From NCBI RefSeq assembly GCF_003289965.1, contig NZ_QMBQ01000008.1, positions 234,354 through 298,353 on the forward strand: a stretch of 64,000 nt of DNA, read 5' to 3'. This document shows positions 24,262-32,565 of the stretch, piece after piece (the first letter of the stretch is position 1; the number at the start of each line of letters is the position of its first letter). The translations under genes and the position numbers were made by a program. This stretch comes from Mesorhizobium atlanticum. GTDB taxonomy: Bacteria > Pseudomonadota > Alphaproteobacteria > Rhizobiales > Rhizobiaceae. The notes under the pieces are model-generated. The model was given only the letters and a program-made list of their open reading frames with translations. It had not been told where the DNA came from and searched no databases.

Positions 24262-24660
24262 ATGAAAACTTTCCTGCTGCAGTTTTTCACCTGGTGGAAC
24301 AGCCAGACGCTCGGCACCCGCTTCCACACCTGGCGCTTCGGCAAGAAGGTCGGCGAAGACGAAGCCGGCAATGTCTACTATGAGGGCGGCGTCGATTCGG
24401 AAGGCCGCACCCGCCGTTGGGTGATCTACCGCGACTATTCGGAAGCCTCGAAGATCCCGCCGGGCTGGCACGGCTGGATTCATCACCGCGTCGACACGCC
24501 TCCCTCTAGCGAGAACTATAAGGCTCGCGAATGGCAAAAGCCGCATCGGGCGAACCTCACCGGAACGCCCGGCGCCTATCGGCCGCAAGGTTCGATCCTG
24601 ACCAACCAGCATCGTCCGCAAGTGACCGGCGACTATGATGCCTGGACGCCGGGATCGTAA
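24262..24660 (+). CDS. NDUFA12-family NADH:ubiquinone oxidoreductase accessory subunit
   Basis: A 132-residue protein homologous to mitochondrial complex I subunit NDUFA12 (B17.2). Signature blocks are TRFHTWRFGKKVGEDEAGNVYYE and RRWVIYRDYSEASKIPPGWHGWIHH. In alphaproteobacteria this supernumerary subunit is encoded away from the nuo operon and next to DUF2155, aat and acc genes, exactly as here. It probably helps assemble or stabilise complex I at the inner membrane. The N-terminus is not a signal peptide. Confidence 0.95.
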   Translation: MKTFLLQFFTWWNSQTLGTRFHTWRFGKKVGEDEAGNVYYEGGVDSEGRTRRWVIYRDYSEASKIPPGWHGWIHHRVDTPPSSENYKAREWQKPHRANLTGTPGAYRPQGSILTNQHRPQVTGDYDAWTPGS

Positions 24661-24796
24661 TCCTCCGGATCGCGATCCAAAGCGCCGCTTCGATCCTTTA
24701 TCGCCACAATTGGCGTTTAGCTGCTTGCTGACTGCGCAGCCATGACTAGCCTTGGGCATTGAAGAATCGCCAGGGCACAACCACCGGTACTTTTGC

Positions 24797-25435
24797 ATGA
24801 GCTCTTCTAAGCAATTCCAGGAAAAGTGCGCAGCGGTTTTCCGTCCGGAATTGCGACCCAGGATTCCAGGCCATATCTCTAAGGCGCTGATAGCTGCGAC
24901 GTCCGTTCTGGTTGCCTCCACGGCCGCTTTCGCCGCCGCGCAGGCGCCGGCCCCTGCGCCGGCGGCCGGCGACCGCATCACCAATGCGGTGGCCGAGTTC
25001 GCCGGCATCGACAAGATCACCGGCCGCATCATCACCTTCGACGTCTATGTCGACGAGACCGTGCAGTTCGGCGCTTTGCAGGTCACGCCCCGCGTCTGCT
25101 ATTCGCGGCCGGATACGGAGCAGCCGAAGACCGATTCCTTCGTGGAAGTCGACGAAATCACGCTCGACCGCAAGATCCGCCGTATCTTCACCGGCTGGAT
25201 GTTTGCCGAAAGCCCTGGTCTCAACGCCGTCGAGCACGCCGTCTATGACGTCTGGCTCAAGGGCTGCAAGCAGAAGTCGGACGTGCCGCCGCCGACCGCG
25301 GCAAAGGCCGAGACAGGCAAGTCGAAGACCCCGGCCGCCAAACCCAAGGCCTCGGCGGAGCCGGCCGACGCCGCGCCCGAACCGGCTGACGCTGCCCCCG
25401 AGCCGACCGACGACGATCCTTCCAGCACCAACTGA
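24797..25435 (+). CDS. DUF2155 exported protein with repeat-derived N-terminus
   Basis: A 212-residue protein. The conserved DUF2155 core is residues about 70-155 (NAVAEFAGIDKITGRIITFDVYVDETVQFG..., TPRVCYSRP, TGWMFAESPGLNAVEH). A hydrophobic signal segment ends near STAAFAAAQ (residue 47), and the C-terminus is an Ala/Pro/Glu-rich tail with a repeated AEPADAAPEPADAAPEP pattern. The only ATG in frame before the signal segment is 24797, which forces codons 5-19 to come from the dispersed palindrome at 24811-24854. A TTG at 24752 is also possible. Function unknown; the family is conserved in alphaproteobacteria beside aat and accC. Confidence 0.85.
   Translation: MSSSKQFQEKCAAVFRPELRPRIPGHISKALIAATSVLVASTAAFAAAQAPAPAPAAGDRITNAVAEFAGIDKITGRIITFDVYVDETVQFGALQVTPRVCYSRPDTEQPKTDSFVEVDEITLDRKIRRIFTGWMFAESPGLNAVEHAVYDVWLKGCKQKSDVPPPTAAKAETGKSKTPAAKPKASAEPADAAPEPADAAPEPTDDDPSSTN
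24811..24854. repeat. Dispersed palindromic element, copy 2 (inside the DUF2155 frame)
   Basis: Full copy with arms GCAATTCC and GGAATTGC and core GGAAAAGTGCGCAGCGGTTTTCC. It lies in frame within the 5' end of the DUF2155 gene and is translated as QFQEKCAAVFRPELR if the ATG at 24797 is used. Confidence 0.85.
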
Positions 25436-25494
25436 TCCCGGAACCTGCCCGCCTTTGAGCCGTTCCAACTCGGCAAGGCGAGGAGGATTCCGCG

Positions 25495-25878
25495 ATGACC
25501 ACCACGAAGCCGATCATGGCCAACAAGCAGGAGCTTCTCGACATCGAGAGGGGCTTCTGGACCGGCGATTCCGCCTATTATGAAGCCAATGCCGATGTGG
25601 AATGCCTGGTGGCGTTCCCGCAATTGGCCAAGGCGATGACCAACTCCGAACTGGCAGGGACTGCCAGCAAACCCAACCGTTGGCGCGACCTCGACATCAA
25701 GCTGAAGGGCATGGTCGAGCCGGGCAGCGATATCGTCATGCTGACTTACGAAGCGCGCGCGACGCGCGAGAACGGCGAATCCTATGCCGCGCTGGTCAGC
25801 AGCGGTTATGTTCACCGCGCCGACGGCTGGAAGATGATGTTCCATGCCCAGACGCCGTTGGATGCGGCGCAGGGCTGA
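25495..25878 (+). CDS. NTF2-like (DUF4440-type) protein
   Basis: A 127-residue protein with the cone-shaped NTF2 fold pattern: LLDIERGFWTGDSAYYEANADVECLVAFP, IKLKGMVEPGSDIVMLTYEARATRENGESYAALVSSGYVHRADGWKMMFHAQTP. DUF4440-type proteins may be enzymes or small-molecule binders; the catalytic residues cannot be assigned. ATG 25495 has GAGGA upstream. It converges with aat, with 2 bases between the stop codons, and there is no intrinsic terminator between them. Confidence 0.82.
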   Translation: MTTTKPIMANKQELLDIERGFWTGDSAYYEANADVECLVAFPQLAKAMTNSELAGTASKPNRWRDLDIKLKGMVEPGSDIVMLTYEARATRENGESYAALVSSGYVHRADGWKMMFHAQTPLDAAQG

Positions 25879-25880
25879 CC

Positions 25881-26498
25881 TCAAGGATAGAAGACGGCCT
25901 CGCCCTTCAGCGCCTCGGCCAGCAGCTTCTCATACTGGCCGCGCGGCACGTCGACGGCGCCGAAGCGCTTCAGATGCTCGGTGGTGAACTGCGTGTCGAG
26001 CAGCGCGAAGCCGCGCGCCTTCAACCGCTCGACGAGATAATAGAGGCAGGTCTTCGAGGCATCGGTCTCCCTGGCGAACATGCTCTCGCCGAAGAACACA
26101 CGCCCGAGCGAGACGCCGTAAAGGCCGCCGACCAAACGGTCTTCGCGCCAGGCTTCGACCGAATGGCAATGGCCAAGCCGATAGAGTTCCACATAGGCTT
26201 CGCGGATCGGCACGTTGATCCAGGTCGAGCGGCGCTCTTCGCGCTTCTCGGCGCAGCCGTCGATCGTCGCCTCGAAATCGAAATCGTAGCGGATCTCGAA
26301 CGGATGCTTGCGGATCGTCTTCTTGAGGCTGCGCGGTGTATGGAAGCCGTCCAGCGGAATGATGCCGCGCGTTTCCGGCCGCACCCAGAACACTTCCGGG
26401 TCGTTGGCGCTCTCGGCCATCGGGAAGACGCCCGAGGCATAAGCCCTGAGCAGCAGGTCGGTCGGGATGCGATAGCCTGGCGCGTAGGGGCGGGTCAT
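25881..26498 (-). CDS. aat: Leucyl/phenylalanyl-tRNA-protein transferase
   Basis: A 205-residue enzyme of the N-degron pathway, adding Leu or Phe from aminoacyl-tRNA to proteins with N-terminal Arg or Lys for ClpS/ClpAP degradation. Diagnostic blocks are YASGVFPMAESANDPEVFWVRPETRGIIPLDGFH, TWIN, LGHCHSVEAW, LVGGLYGVSLGRVFFGESMFA and LLDTQFTTEHLKRFGA. It is the third gene in accB-accC-aat, 12 bases after accC. That arrangement is a hallmark of rhizobia. Confidence 0.96.
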   Translation of the reverse strand: MTRPYAPGYRIPTDLLLRAYASGVFPMAESANDPEVFWVRPETRGIIPLDGFHTPRSLKKTIRKHPFEIRYDFDFEATIDGCAEKREERRSTWINVPIREAYVELYRLGHCHSVEAWREDRLVGGLYGVSLGRVFFGESMFARETDASKTCLYYLVERLKARGFALLDTQFTTEHLKRFGAVDVPRGQYEKLLAEALKGEAVFYP

Positions 26499-26510
26499 CG
26501 CATCCCCGTG

Positions 26511-27854
26511 CTATTCATCCTTGGCCAGGTATTTTTCCAGCCAGTGGATATCGTAGTCGCCATTGGCGATGTCCGGATTGCCGACAAGGTCGCGGAACAG
26601 CGGCAGCGTTGTCTTGATGCCGTCGACGACGAATTCGTCGAGCGCGCGGCGCAGCCGCATCATGCACTCGACGCGGTTGCGGCCATGCACGATCAGCTTG
26701 CCGATCAGGCTGTCATAGTAGGGCGGGATTTTATAGCCGGAATAGACACCGGAATCGACGCGGATGCCAAGGCCGCCTGGCGTATGGAAATGCGTGATCG
26801 TGCCGGGCGATGGCGTGAAGGTGCGCGGGTCCTCCGCGTTGATGCGGCACTCGATGGCATGGCCGTTGAACTTGATGTCTTCCTGCCTGACCGACAGCCC
26901 GGCGCCGGAAGCGACACGGATCTGCTCATGCACGAGGTCGATGCCGGTGATCGCTTCCGTGACCGGATGCTCGACCTGCAGGCGGGTGTTCATCTCGATG
27001 AAATAGAACTCGCCATTCTCATAAAGGAACTCGATCGTGCCGGCTCCGGAATAGCCGAGATCCGCGATGGCCTTGGCGCAGATGCCGCCGATGCGCGAGC
27101 GCTCTTCGGTGTTGAGCGCGGGGGAGTTGGCTTCCTCCCAGACTTTCTGGTGACGACGCTGCAGCGAGCAGTCGCGTTCGCCGAAATGCACGCCTCGGCC
27201 GGCGCCGTCGCCGAACACCTGCACCTCGATATGGCGCGGCTTCTCCAGATATTTCTCGATATAGACGGCGTCGTCGCCGAAGGCCGCGCCCGCTTCCGAC
27301 TTTGCCGTCTGCAGCGCGACTTCGAGGTCGGCTTCGGTGTGCGCCACCTTCATGCCGCGGCCACCACCGCCGGCCGAGGCCTTGATGATCACCGGATAGC
27401 CGATTTCGGCGGCGACGCGCTTGGCTTCCTTGTCGTCGCTGATCGCGCCATCGGAGCCGGGCACGACGGGAATGCCGAGACGCTTTGCCGTGCGCTTGGC
27501 CTCGATCTTGTCGCCCATGATGCGGATATGATCGCCGGAGGGGCCGATGAAGGTGATGTTGTGCGCGGCGAGGATATCGGCGAACTTGGCGTTTTCGGAA
27601 AGGAAGCCGTAGCCCGGATGCACGGCATCGGCGCCGGTGATCTCGCAGGCGGCGACGATCTGATGGATGTTGAGATAGCTTTCCCGCGACGGCGGCGGGC
27701 CGATGCAGACACTCTCGTCAGCGAGCCGCACATGCATGGCGTCGGAATCCGCGGTCGAGTGGACCACCACCGTCTGGATGCCGAGCTCCTTGCAGGCGCG
27801 CAGCACCCGGAGCGCGATTTCGCCGCGATTGGCGATGAGGATCTTCTGGAACAT
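26511..27854 (-). CDS. accC: Biotin carboxylase subunit of acetyl-CoA carboxylase
   Basis: A 447-residue ATP-grasp enzyme that carboxylates biotin on the carrier AccB, the first step of fatty acid synthesis. Visible blocks: FQKILIANRGEIALRVLRAC at the N-terminus, KASAGGGGRGMKVA (the glycine-rich ATP loop), ERDCSLQRRHQKVWEE with bicarbonate and biotin residues, and IEMNTRLQVEHPVTE with the catalytic Arg. It is preceded by accB (13 bases) and followed by aat (12 bases). Confidence 0.97.
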   Translation of the reverse strand: MFQKILIANRGEIALRVLRACKELGIQTVVVHSTADSDAMHVRLADESVCIGPPPSRESYLNIHQIVAACEITGADAVHPGYGFLSENAKFADILAAHNITFIGPSGDHIRIMGDKIEAKRTAKRLGIPVVPGSDGAISDDKEAKRVAAEIGYPVIIKASAGGGGRGMKVAHTEADLEVALQTAKSEAGAAFGDDAVYIEKYLEKPRHIEVQVFGDGAGRGVHFGERDCSLQRRHQKVWEEANSPALNTEERSRIGGICAKAIADLGYSGAGTIEFLYENGEFYFIEMNTRLQVEHPVTEAITGIDLVHEQIRVASGAGLSVRQEDIKFNGHAIECRINAEDPRTFTPSPGTITHFHTPGGLGIRVDSGVYSGYKIPPYYDSLIGKLIVHGRNRVECMMRLRRALDEFVVDGIKTTLPLFRDLVGNPDIANGDYDIHWLEKYLAKDE

Positions 27855-27867
27855 CTCTTGGCTGTTC

Positions 27868-28335
27868 CTACTCGAGGACTACCAGCGGCATTCCGTACTC
27901 GACCGGCTGGGCATCCTCGATGAGGATCGCCGTCACCGTGCCGGCGCGCGGCGAAGGAATCTGGTTCATCGTCTTCATCGCTTCGATGATGAGTAGCGTC
28001 TGGCCTTCCTTCACTTTCTGGCCGATCTCGACGAACGGCTTGGCGTCGGGCGAGGGCGCCAGATAGGCGGTGCCCACCATCGGCGAAGGCACGGCGTTCT
28101 TGGACGGATCGGCGGGCGCCACGGAGGCGACCGCGGCCGGCTGAGCCGCAGCGGCGACGGGAGCGGCGATCGCGGGCAGGGGCGCGGCGACCGCGTGGAC
28201 AGCCTGCGACTGGCGCGACACGCGCACTTTCAGATCGCCGAGTTCGACCTCGATCTCGGTCAGATTGGTGTCGTTCAGGATGCCTGCCAGATCGCGGATC
28301 AGCTGCTGGTCAACACCGGTCTTTTTTATGGACAT
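27868..28335 (-). CDS. accB: Biotin carboxyl carrier protein
   Basis: A 155-residue carrier. The N-terminal part (1-45) binds the carboxylase, a 50-residue Ala/Pro linker follows, and the C-terminal 75 residues are the biotinyl domain with the modification site in IEAMKTMN, where Lys carries biotin. The thumb region VGTAYLAPSPDAKPFVEIGQKV is also present. ATG 28335 gives the standard MSIKKTGVDQQLIRDLA start. It follows aroQ after 26 bases. Confidence 0.97.
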   Translation of the reverse strand: MSIKKTGVDQQLIRDLAGILNDTNLTEIEVELGDLKVRVSRQSQAVHAVAAPLPAIAAPVAAAAQPAAVASVAPADPSKNAVPSPMVGTAYLAPSPDAKPFVEIGQKVKEGQTLLIIEAMKTMNQIPSPRAGTVTAILIEDAQPVEYGMPLVVLE

Positions 28336-28361
28336 TTTCGAGCCTTCTGTTTGGGGGCCGG

Positions 28362-28796
28362 TCACAGGCGTGCCGCCAGTGCCTGCAGCGCGAGCGTGTA
28401 GCCGAGCGGCCCGAACCCGCAGATCATGCCGACGGCGACCGGCGCGACCATGGAGACGTGGCGGAAGGGCTCCCGCGCGTGGATGTTGGAAAGATGGACT
28501 TCCGCGACGGGCAGCGGCGCGACTGAGCGGATGGCGTCGTGGATGGCGATCGAGGTGTGGCTGTAGGCGCCGGGATTGATGACGATCCCTGCAGCCTTCT
28601 CGCCTGCTTCCTGAATCCAGTCGACCAGATCGCCCTCATGATTGGACTGGCGAAAATCGATCTCGAACCCGAGCGCGGCGCCCGCCGCCTTGCAGTCCTC
28701 GGCGATGGCCGCAAGCGTCTTGCCGCCATAAATTCCCGGCTCGCGTTTGCCGAGCGCATTGAGATTGGGACCGTTGAGGACGAAAATCGTTTTCAA
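28362..28796 (-). CDS. aroQ: Type II 3-dehydroquinate dehydratase
   Basis: A 144-residue type II enzyme of the shikimate pathway. Catalytic features are LNGPNLNALGKREPGIYGG (the Arg and Tyr of the flexible lid), INPGAYSHTSIAIHDAI and VHLSNIHAREPFRH, with the catalytic His. The start must be the TTG at 28796, because TGA occurs in frame six codons upstream and no ATG or GTG gives a normal N-terminus. It is part of the dsbA-aroQ-accB-accC-aat run. Confidence 0.95.
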   Translation of the reverse strand: MKTIFVLNGPNLNALGKREPGIYGGKTLAAIAEDCKAAGAALGFEIDFRQSNHEGDLVDWIQEAGEKAAGIVINPGAYSHTSIAIHDAIRSVAPLPVAEVHLSNIHAREPFRHVSMVAPVAVGMICGFGPLGYTLALQALAARL

Positions 28797-28928
28797 TATG
28801 CCGACCTTGTTTCACGCCGGCTACGAGCCGGCGCACTGGGCCTCTATAATGGGCATAGCCGCCCGCGAAAAGAGCGCAAGTGCGTTCTTGCGCTGTCCAC
28901 AGCGGCCGGCTTTTGCATCCGCAAGCGC

Positions 28929-29756
28929 TTAGAGCGCGCTCTTGGCTTCTTCAATCTTTTCCGCCAGAACCTGCTGGCCGAGCGCTCCGAAGATCACCTC
29001 GTTGCCGACCACATAGGACGGCGTGCCCGTAATCGACAGTTTCGTCGCAAGATCGTAGGTACGCGAAAGCGTCTCCGCGATGCTCGGATCCTTCATCTTT
29101 TCGCGCAGCGTCGCCTCGTCGGCGCCGAGCGAAAGCGCCACTTTAATGGCGGTTGCTTCGGTGGCGCGGCCCTGGCCGCCGAGCAGCGCGGTGTGGAATT
29201 CGCCGTATTTCTCCGGATGCATCAAGTGGAACGCCATCGAGACGACGCTGGCCTTCTGCGAATCCGGGCTGAGGATCGGGAACTCCTTGAGCACGAAGCG
29301 CAGGTCAGGGTCGGCCTTGGTCAGTGCCTTCATGTCCTCGATGGCGCGTTTGCAGAAACCACAATTGTAGTCGTAGAACTCGACGATCGTGACCTTGCCC
29401 GTCGGGTTGCCGACGACGCCGTCGAAGGTCGAGTTGAAGATCTCGTCCTTGGAATTCTTGATGACGCCGAGCGCGGCAAGCCGCTGCTCTTCCTTCTGCT
29501 TGGCTTCGAGCGCGTCCTGCACCTCGAGCAGCACTTCCGGGTTCTTCAAGAGATAATCGCGGATGATGCCCTCGACTTCCTTGCGGTCGATCTTGGTATC
29601 GGCGGCCGCCTTGGTGTCGGTGGAGGACGTCACCTGGGCCACCTGCACGGTGTCGGCCTTCGCGGCCTGTGGATTTCCTGCCACGAAACCGAAGGCCAGC
29701 ATGCCGAGCGCCACCGCCAGACCGCCGGCACTGCCAAGCAGGATTGCCTTGTTCAT
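28929..29756 (-). CDS. DsbA-family thiol:disulfide oxidoreductase
   Basis: A 275-residue exported protein. An N-terminal hydrophobic leader (5-27) is followed by a helical region (55-100) of the ScsC/DsbA-with-extension type, then the thioredoxin fold with active site CGFC (Cys132-Cys135) in EFYDYNCGFCKRAIEDM and the cis-proline loop TGTPSYVVG. The helical stretch KQKEEQRLAALGVI resembles the oligomerising stalk of ScsC-like isomerases, so it may be an isomerase or oxidase in the periplasm. It lies 132 bases before aroQ. Confidence 0.9.
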   Translation of the reverse strand: MNKAILLGSAGGLAVALGMLAFGFVAGNPQAAKADTVQVAQVTSSTDTKAAADTKIDRKEVEGIIRDYLLKNPEVLLEVQDALEAKQKEEQRLAALGVIKNSKDEIFNSTFDGVVGNPTGKVTIVEFYDYNCGFCKRAIEDMKALTKADPDLRFVLKEFPILSPDSQKASVVSMAFHLMHPEKYGEFHTALLGGQGRATEATAIKVALSLGADEATLREKMKDPSIAETLSRTYDLATKLSITGTPSYVVGNEVIFGALGQQVLAEKIEEAKSAL

Positions 29757-29814
29757 GATCGTCGTCCCTTTGCCTGTTCCGGTCCGCCTTCGTCGTCGCC
29801 GACGTCCGGGAGGT

Positions 29815-31227
29815 TCATTTGAGTTTATTAGACGGTGTATAGTTTATAATATCCTGAGCGCGCACCCAGCGGGGTTCGCCGCGCTTCAATTTCTGTTGAG
29901 CGCGCATGGCGAAGATCTTCGCATTCTTGTAGTCGCCCGCATAGTAATGGCCCTCTGCGGTGGCGAGATCGGCGGCCGGAATGTCGCCCTGTTCTCCATA
30001 GGCCTGCGCCAGGAAGCGATAGGCCTCGGCATTCTCCTTGTCCCGCCCGACGCCGTTATTGAGCTGGACCACGGCCTGTTTCAGCGAATCGGGCGTGCCC
30101 ACCGCCATCAGCGCCTGGCCGAGCGAGACCAGCAGCAGTCCGGAGTGCGCGGGATCGAGGCTCACCGCCTTGGCATAGGCGTCCGCCGCGTCCTTCGGCT
30201 TGTTGGCCTTCATCAGGATATCGCCGCGCAGCTCATGGAAATACGGGTTCTTCGGCTGCTCCTTGATCAGCGCCGCCGTCTTGATCAGCGCGGCGCCCGG
30301 ATTGCCGTAGAGATAGGTCTGCTGCGCATCGCCGTAGCGCGAGGCAAGGCTGGTCGGGTTCTTGCGCATCAGCCGCGCGACGGCCGCCTGGCCCTGCATG
30401 TAAGCGGCGATCTTGATGCGCATCATGTCGTGCCGCTGCTGCAGCGCCGGCGGGTCGACAACGTTGACGAAGGGGCTCTGCTTGACCAGCACTTCAAGGT
30501 TGGCGATGCGCTCCTGCGGCATCGGATGGCTGATCCGGTAGGGGTCCACCTGGGTGCCGGCGAGCGACAGCGCGCTCTGGAAGCGGCCGAAGGTCTTGAG
30601 CATGCCCATGCCGGACTGGCCGGTGGCGTTGAGATAGGTGATCGCCGAACGGTCGGCGGTGATCTCTTCGGTGCGCTGATAGGCGAGGATCGACCGCTGC
30701 GCCATCTCGCCGCCCCCGGCGGCGACGCCCATGCCGGCGCCCGCCAGGCCCTTGCTGCTGGTGGTGGCGCCGGCAACTATGGCGCCGGCGCCGAGCAGCG
30801 TGGCGATGATGGCCATTGTCTTGGCGCGGTCGAGCTGATCGCGCAATTTCTGCTGATGTCCGCCCGCGATATGGCCGGCCTCGTGCGCGATGACGCCGAT
30901 GATCTCGTTCGGCGTTTCGGCGGTCACCAGCGCACCGGTATTGATGAACAGGCGCCGCCCGGTGACGAAAGCGTTGAAACTCGGATCATTGACCAGAACA
31001 ATGTCGATGCCGTCATTGGCAAGCCCCGCGGCCTTGAAGATCGGCCGGGCGTAGTCGCGCACCAGCGCCTCGATCTCGGCGTCGCGCACCACTGGCACGC
31101 CTTGCGCGAAGGCACTGACCGAGCTCGATATGGCAACGGCGGCGGCAAGCATAAGCGTCGCAAAGCCGCGCGCGGTTCGGCTGAGGGAGGTCGATCTGCC
31201 AATCGATGGTCGGAGTCGGCTCAACAT
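29815..31227 (-). CDS. M48-family periplasmic metalloprotease with TPR (BepA-like)
   Basis: A 470-residue exported protease. After a signal peptide (to about residue 42) come the zinc motif HEAGH (115-119), the third ligand region SAITYLNATGQSG following EEITADR, and a C-terminal half of tetratricopeptide repeats (KNPYFHELRGDILMKANKPKDAADAYAKAVSLDP and following). BepA-type proteins act in outer-membrane protein quality control. ATG 31227 is used; an in-frame extension to 31302 lacks a leader. The dsbA-like gene follows after 58 bases, a link with envelope protein folding. Confidence 0.92.
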   Translation of the reverse strand: MLSRLRPSIGRSTSLSRTARGFATLMLAAAVAISSSVSAFAQGVPVVRDAEIEALVRDYARPIFKAAGLANDGIDIVLVNDPSFNAFVTGRRLFINTGALVTAETPNEIIGVIAHEAGHIAGGHQQKLRDQLDRAKTMAIIATLLGAGAIVAGATTSSKGLAGAGMGVAAGGGEMAQRSILAYQRTEEITADRSAITYLNATGQSGMGMLKTFGRFQSALSLAGTQVDPYRISHPMPQERIANLEVLVKQSPFVNVVDPPALQQRHDMMRIKIAAYMQGQAAVARLMRKNPTSLASRYGDAQQTYLYGNPGAALIKTAALIKEQPKNPYFHELRGDILMKANKPKDAADAYAKAVSLDPAHSGLLLVSLGQALMAVGTPDSLKQAVVQLNNGVGRDKENAEAYRFLAQAYGEQGDIPAADLATAEGHYYAGDYKNAKIFAMRAQQKLKRGEPRWVRAQDIINYTPSNKLK

Positions 31228-31411
31228 AGGTCCACTGGTAGACGAGCGGGCGAAAGATGAAAAGTCGGCGCCGGCAACTTCCTGCGCCCTTGTGATCCCC
31301 ACATCAATCGGGCATTTGTGCGGCGCTGCCCCTTTAACCAGGGCAGTTCAAGGCAAGTCTGCGCTGCTTGCGTGCGGAATTCACCGAAATAGGGCAGTTG
31401 GAAGAGGTCAA

Positions 31412-32560
31412 ATGGTCGTTTCGCTTTCGCGCCGGGGGGAGGTCGAGCCCTTCCACGCCATGGACATCCTGGCCGAAGCCAACCGGCTGAAGGCCACCGG
31501 CGTGCCCGTGGTGTCGATGGCCGTCGGCCAGCCATCGGATCCCGCGCCGGCCGGAGTCCGCGCGGCAGCGGCCGCGGCCCTCAGGCACGGCCGCATTGGC
31601 TACACCGATGCCTTGGGCCTAGCCGAGCTGCGCAAGGCGATCGCCGAGCACTATGGCGAGCATTACGGGATTGACGTCGCGCCGTCCCGTATTGCCGTCA
31701 CGACCGGCTCGTCGGCCGCCTTCAACCTCGCTTTCCTGGCCATGTTCGATCCGGGCGATCGCGTCGCCATCGCCGCGCCCGGCTATCCGGCCTACCGCAA
31801 CATCATGGCGGCGCTCGGCATCGAGATCGTCGAGATCGAGCTCGGCGCGGACGCCTATCTGCATGCCGATCACCTGAAGGGCGCGCATCGCGATAAGCCG
31901 CTGAAGGGCGTGCTGTTCGCCAGTCCCGCCAATCCGACCGGCGCGGTGATCCCCGCCGACGAACTTGCGGCCCTGGTAAAGACGGCCGAGGAACTCGATA
32001 TCGCCGTCATCTCCGACGAAATCTACCACCGGCTGGCCTATGCGGCGCCCGATGTCACCGCGCTGGCGCACGGCGCCGGCGTGATCGTCATCAACTCCTT
32101 CTCGAAATACTATTGCATGACCGGCTGGCGCATCGGCTGGATGGTGCTGCCTGAGGAACTGGTGCGGCCGGTCGAGCGCATCGCCCAAAGCCTCTATATC
32201 TCGCCGCCGGAATTGTCGCAGATCGCCGCGACCGAGGCCTTCAAAGCCACGGAGGAGCTGGAAAAGGTGAAGGCGCGCTATGCCTGGAATCGCGACCTTC
32301 TGATGAAGCGCCTGCCGGAGGTTGGTTTCGCGCTGGCCGCGCCCATGGACGGCGCCTTCTACGCCTTCTGCGATGTCACCCGCCACACCAATGACAGCAT
32401 GGCCTTCGCCCGCAAGATGCTGGCCGAGGCGCATGTCGCGGCCACACCTGGCCGCGATTTCGACCCGTTGCAAGGGCATCGCACCATGCGCTTTTCCTAT
32501 GCCGGCAGCCATGAAGACATGGTCGAGGCGCTGGCCCGTATCGAACGCTGGCTGAAATAG
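31412..32560 (+). CDS. Class I/II PLP-dependent aminotransferase
   Basis: A 382-residue fold-type I aminotransferase of the aspartate-aminotransferase superfamily. The PLP lysine is Lys232 in NSFSKYYCMTGWRIGW; other cofactor contacts are TTGSSAAF (98-104), APGYPAYRN (122-130), NPTG (174-177) and SDEIYH (201-206). ATG 31412 has GAAGAGG upstream; a longer open frame to 31130 covers the divergent M48 gene and is not real. glsA starts 5 bases after the stop, so glutamate metabolism may link the two. The amino-acid specificity is unknown. Confidence 0.92.
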   Translation: MVVSLSRRGEVEPFHAMDILAEANRLKATGVPVVSMAVGQPSDPAPAGVRAAAAAALRHGRIGYTDALGLAELRKAIAEHYGEHYGIDVAPSRIAVTTGSSAAFNLAFLAMFDPGDRVAIAAPGYPAYRNIMAALGIEIVEIELGADAYLHADHLKGAHRDKPLKGVLFASPANPTGAVIPADELAALVKTAEELDIAVISDEIYHRLAYAAPDVTALAHGAGVIVINSFSKYYCMTGWRIGWMVLPEELVRPVERIAQSLYISPPELSQIAATEAFKATEELEKVKARYAWNRDLLMKRLPEVGFALAAPMDGAFYAFCDVTRHTNDSMAFARKMLAEAHVAATPGRDFDPLQGHRTMRFSYAGSHEDMVEALARIERWLK

Positions 32561-32565
32561 AAGCC

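Noticed and set aside
25602..27923. A 773-codon open frame on the plus strand
   Set aside because: It lies antisense to aat and accC, which are clearly real, and its composition (His, Arg and Asp rich) is that of a GC-rich shadow frame.
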